From: DASQVO01 sp035640715
GTDB lineage: Bacteria > Actinomycetota > Actinomycetes > Streptosporangiales > Streptosporangiaceae
Length of the DNA: 18,391 nucleotides
Assembly (NCBI GenBank): GCA_035640715.1
Contig: DASQVO010000145.1
Coordinates: forward strand, 1-18,391
Direction of reading: 5' to 3'
Part shown: positions 16,216 through 18,391 of the stretch, in pieces
Layout: every line of letters begins with the position of its first letter
Position numbering within the stretch: position 1 is the stretch's first letter
Program-made: the position numbers and the translations under genes
Notes under the pieces: model-generated
Databases searched by the model: none
Told to the model about the DNA's origin: nothing
Seen by the model: the letters and a program-made list of their open reading frames with translations, nothing else

Positions 16216-16911
16216 TCAGCGGATGCGCGGGCGGGGCATCCGGGGCTGCCGGCCGCTGCGCGGCATCGGGCCCTTGGGAGCCTGAAGCGAGGCGGGCAGT
16301 GCCTTGAGCCGGAAGTTGAGGTCCGCGATCTGCGTGCCCTTGAGGTTGCGCGGTAGCCGCATGATCTTGCGTTGAAGCTGGCGGAGCGGCACTTGCCCTT
16401 CGGCGTCGCCAACCTGGAAGTCGTAGACCGGGACATCGAAGGCGACCCGCGCGACCCGCTTCTTCTCCGCCGCGAGCAGGCTGGGCAGCCGGTTGGGCGA
16501 ACCCTCGCCGACGAGCACGACGCCCGGCCTGCCGACCGCGCGGTGCACCACGTCCATGTTCCGGTTGGCGGCGATCGCCGGGGTGACCGTCCAGTTCCCG
16601 CGCATGCTCTGCAGCACCGCGGCGGCCGCGCCGGGCTGCCCCTCGATCGCCGAATACTGCGCGGTCTGCGCGAACCTGCCGAAGAGGAAGACCGGAACGA
16701 GGAGCCCCAGCAGCACGCCCAGCGGGATGAGGTACCCGCCAAGCCCCGTGAGCAGGCCGACGACGATGAGGATGACCAGGATCGCCACCCCGCTGCCGAT
16801 GACTATCGGCAGCGCCCGGGGGTTGGCCTTGTGCACGAGGCCAGCCACCATGCGTATCTGCTGGATACGCCCAGGAAGCTCCTCGCCGTCCGAGTTTTTC
16901 CTCTTCGCCAT
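16216..16911 (-). CDS. DUF4191 family membrane protein
   Basis: This is a conserved actinobacterial membrane protein of unknown function. The 231-residue form starting at ATG 16909-16911 (MAKRKNSDG) is chosen because relatives begin with a similar MA-basic stretch. The ATG at 16921-16923 would add four residues (MLPC), and neither has a strong ribosome site. After GRIQQIRMVAGL there are two membrane segments at about 34-54 and 59-79, separated by a short turn. A soluble domain follows (WTVTPAIAANRNMDVVHRAV, VGRPGVVLVGEG) and then a basic, Pro-rich tail (GPMPRSGRQPRMPRPRIR). The gene is 61 nt downstream of lipA on the same strand, so the two are probably co-transcribed. The conserved linkage suggests, but does not show, a link to lipoate metabolism. 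Confidence 0.85.
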   Translation of the reverse strand: MAKRKNSDGEELPGRIQQIRMVAGLVHKANPRALPIVIGSGVAILVILIVVGLLTGLGGYLIPLGVLLGLLVPVFLFGRFAQTAQYSAIEGQPGAAAAVLQSMRGNWTVTPAIAANRNMDVVHRAVGRPGVVLVGEGSPNRLPSLLAAEKKRVARVAFDVPVYDFQVGDAEGQVPLRQLQRKIMRLPRNLKGTQIADLNFRLKALPASLQAPKGPMPRSGRQPRMPRPRIR

Positions 16912-16972
16912 GCACGGCAGCATATGAGTTCAGCAGCCCTGGAGGAAACCGGAGCGGGGGCCGGGCTGACAC

Positions 16973-17896
16973 TTATCCCCGGGCCAGCACCGCCTGCCGG
17001 TACAGTCGGCCGGCCCGGTAGGAGGACCGCACCAGCGGGCCGGACATCACGCCGGCGAACCCGATGGCCAGCGCCTCCTCGCGCAGCTTCACGAACTCCT
17101 CGGGCTTCACCCAGCGCTCCACCGGGTGATGCCGCGGCGACGGGCGCAGGTACTGGGTGATTGTCAGCAGCTCGCAGCCTGCGGCGTGCAGGTCGGCCAT
17201 GGCCTCGCTGATCTCGTCCCGCTCCTCGCCGAGGCCGAGGATCAGGTTGGACTTCGTGACCAGGCCGGCCTCCCGCGCCTGCGTCAGCACCTCCAGCGAC
17301 CGCCCGTAGCGGAAACCGGGGCGGATCCGCCGGAAGATCCGGGGCACGGTCTCGACGTTGTGCGCCAGCACCTCGGGCCGCGCGCCGAAGACCTCCGCCA
17401 GCCGGTCCGGCTCGGCGTTGAAATCGGGGATCAGCAGCTCGACGCCGCACCCCGGCACGGCCGCATGGATCTCCCGGCAGGTCTGCGCGTACAGCCACGC
17501 TCCGCCGTCCGCCAGGTCATCCCTGGCCACCCCGGTCACCGTCGCATAGGCGAGCCCCATCGTCGCGACTGACTCGGCGACGCGGCGCGGCTCGTCGGTA
17601 TCCAGCGGCCCGGGCTTGCCCGTGTCGATCTGGCAGAAGTCGCAGCGCCTGGTGCACTGGTCACCGCCGATGAGGAACGTCGCCTCGCGATCTTCCCAGC
17701 ACTCGAAGATATTCGGGCAGCCGGCCTCTTCGCAGACCGTGTGCAGTCCCTCGCGGCGCACCAGGTCCTTCAGCTGCGTGTACTCCGGGCCCGTGCGGAG
17801 ACGGGTCTTGATCCACGGCGGCTTCTTCTCGATGGGGACCTGGCTGTTGCGGACTTCGAGCCGCAGCATCCGCCGCCCCTCAGGTGCGAGTACCAC
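16973..17896 (-). CDS. lipA: Lipoyl synthase (LipA), radical SAM enzyme
   Basis: LipA inserts two sulfurs into octanoyl chains on lipoyl-dependent enzymes such as the pyruvate dehydrogenase E2. Both iron-sulfur clusters are visible: the auxiliary cluster Cys55, Cys60 and Cys66 in CEEAGCPNIFEC, and the radical-SAM CxxxCxxC at Cys81, Cys85 and Cys88 in CTRRCDFC. The C-terminal RSSY motif (290-293) supplies the Ser ligand of the auxiliary cluster. The frame is open to 18043, but family similarity begins at VVLAPEGRRMLRLEVRN, so GTG at 17894-17896 (307 residues) is the likely start; the ATG at 18043 would add 49 unrelated residues. It precedes the DUF4191 gene on the same strand. The octanoyltransferase gene lipB, often adjacent, is not in this window, and upstream instead lies an MFS gene on the same strand. 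Confidence 0.95.
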   Translation of the reverse strand: MVLAPEGRRMLRLEVRNSQVPIEKKPPWIKTRLRTGPEYTQLKDLVRREGLHTVCEEAGCPNIFECWEDREATFLIGGDQCTRRCDFCQIDTGKPGPLDTDEPRRVAESVATMGLAYATVTGVARDDLADGGAWLYAQTCREIHAAVPGCGVELLIPDFNAEPDRLAEVFGARPEVLAHNVETVPRIFRRIRPGFRYGRSLEVLTQAREAGLVTKSNLILGLGEERDEISEAMADLHAAGCELLTITQYLRPSPRHHPVERWVKPEEFVKLREEALAIGFAGVMSGPLVRSSYRAGRLYRQAVLARG

Positions 17897-18049
17897 GCAT
17901 GCCAGCCTACGTTCTGCCCGCCGTGCCCCCGCCCATCCGCATGACGCCCCCGTCACCGCCGGGCGTCCGTGACGTGCCCGTTGACGCCATGCACCACGGC
18001 GAAGAACAGGAACGTCGGATACTGGCCCGCGCGATCCCGCCAAGCCACG

Positions 18050-18391
18050 TCAACGGCACGCCGGACGGTGGCGGGCGCGGCGGGCGTAGATGAGGCAGCC
18101 GACGGCGCCTGCGAGGATCCCGCCGCATCCGGCCAGCAGCAGGAGCCCGCGGGCACCGAGGGGGGCGAGGAGGCCGCTCGCGGCTGCCATGCCGGCCGAG
18201 GCTGCGCCGAGCTGGATACCCGAGTAGAGCGCGAACACCCGCCCGGCGATCGGCGGCGGCACGTGCTGATTGAGGTAGCTGCGGGTGGCCAGCACCTCGA
18301 GCCCGTCGGCCAGGCCGCCGAAGGCGTAGGCGAGGGCCGCCTGCCATAGCCGTGCCGCGAGGCCGGCCAGCGCGATCCCGGCGCCCGTCGC
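18050..18391 (-). CDS. MFS transporter, C-terminal part (partial, runs off right edge)
   Basis: The frame is open from the right window edge to a stop at 18050 and gives 113 residues. It begins ATGAGIALAGLAARLWQAAL, then YAFGGLADGLEVLATRSYLN and QHVPPPIAGRVFALYSGIQL, followed by hydrophobic stretches AASAGMAAASGLLAPLGARG and LLLLAGCGGILAGAVGCLIY and a basic tail. The N-QxVPPxxxGRVF element between two helices is typical of the cytoplasmic loop before the last two helices of drug-efflux-type MFS proteins. The internal GTG at 18295 is not a real start. Substrate cannot be told. It is upstream of lipA on the same strand, with about 150 nt between them in which I see no further gene. Confidence 0.8.
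   Translation of the reverse strand, partial: ATGAGIALAGLAARLWQAALAYAFGGLADGLEVLATRSYLNQHVPPPIAGRVFALYSGIQLGAASAGMAAASGLLAPLGARGLLLLAGCGGILAGAVGCLIYARRARHRPACR

Noticed and set aside
15654..16742. Open minus-strand frame (362 codons) spanning the RDD gene and part of the DUF4191 gene
   Set aside because: It overlaps two conserved genes and the glnA regulatory region, and its translation is Arg/Ser/Pro-rich without motif.
17907..18347. Minus-strand open frame of 146 codons at the right end
   Set aside because: It is out of frame with the clear MFS membrane helices read from 18391 to 18050, and is Arg/Pro-rich.

Overview
The window is high-GC actinomycete DNA (Streptomyces or a related order). 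The type I GlnA carries the adenylylatable tyrosine, the glnA promoter has a tandem GlnR box, and glnA, an RDD protein, a DUF4191 protein and lipA form a gene neighbourhood I recall from actinomycete chromosomes. Most of the window (1 to about 13764) is one end of a nonribosomal siderophore or metallophore cluster of the pyochelin/yersiniabactin/coelibactin type. The rest (about 14105-18391) is ordinary core chromosome. A broken tyrosine-recombinase remnant lies exactly between the two.

Cluster. A leftward operon starts at about 12012. The first NRPS (2158 aa) reads ArCP-Cy-A-PCP-Cy-A-PCP. The second (1813 aa) reads TubC-type docking domain-Cy-A(with inserted MT)-PCP-TE. A third gene, only its first 33 codons in view, starts with a Rossmann GxSGxxG motif. 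These three ORFs are joined by 4-bp start/stop overlaps. Divergent from them is an aryl-AMP ligase whose pocket has Cys where 2,3-dihydroxybenzoate ligases have Ser, which points to salicylate. Read from the sequence, the line would load salicylate on the ArCP and then add three residues that can be heterocyclised. The specificity code of the first is non-canonical (DMYNLGLIHK by my alignment). The second and third read as the classic cysteine code DLYNLSLIWK. The third module also methylates its unit, and a thioesterase with a Cys nucleophile motif (GYCLGG) releases the chain. The partial gene may be a tailoring reductase.

Control. The 123-bp divergent intergenic region carries a perfect 19-bp inverted repeat (GAAAATGA-ATA-TCATTTTC). 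It reads as two overlapping Fur-family 7-1-7 operators and resembles actinomycete Zur boxes more than DtxR/IdeR iron boxes. With the coelibactin-like architecture this suggests a zinc-responsive metallophore. A separate 8-bp-stem hairpin lies just upstream of the NRPS start.

Core region. An integrase pseudogene (frameshifted, 5' truncated) follows the AMP ligase by about 20 bp. Then come glnA (minus), the RDD membrane protein (plus), the DUF4191 membrane protein and lipA (minus, likely co-transcribed), and the C-terminal part of an MFS transporter (minus) running off the right edge. No rRNA, tRNA, CRISPR array or intact insertion sequence was seen.
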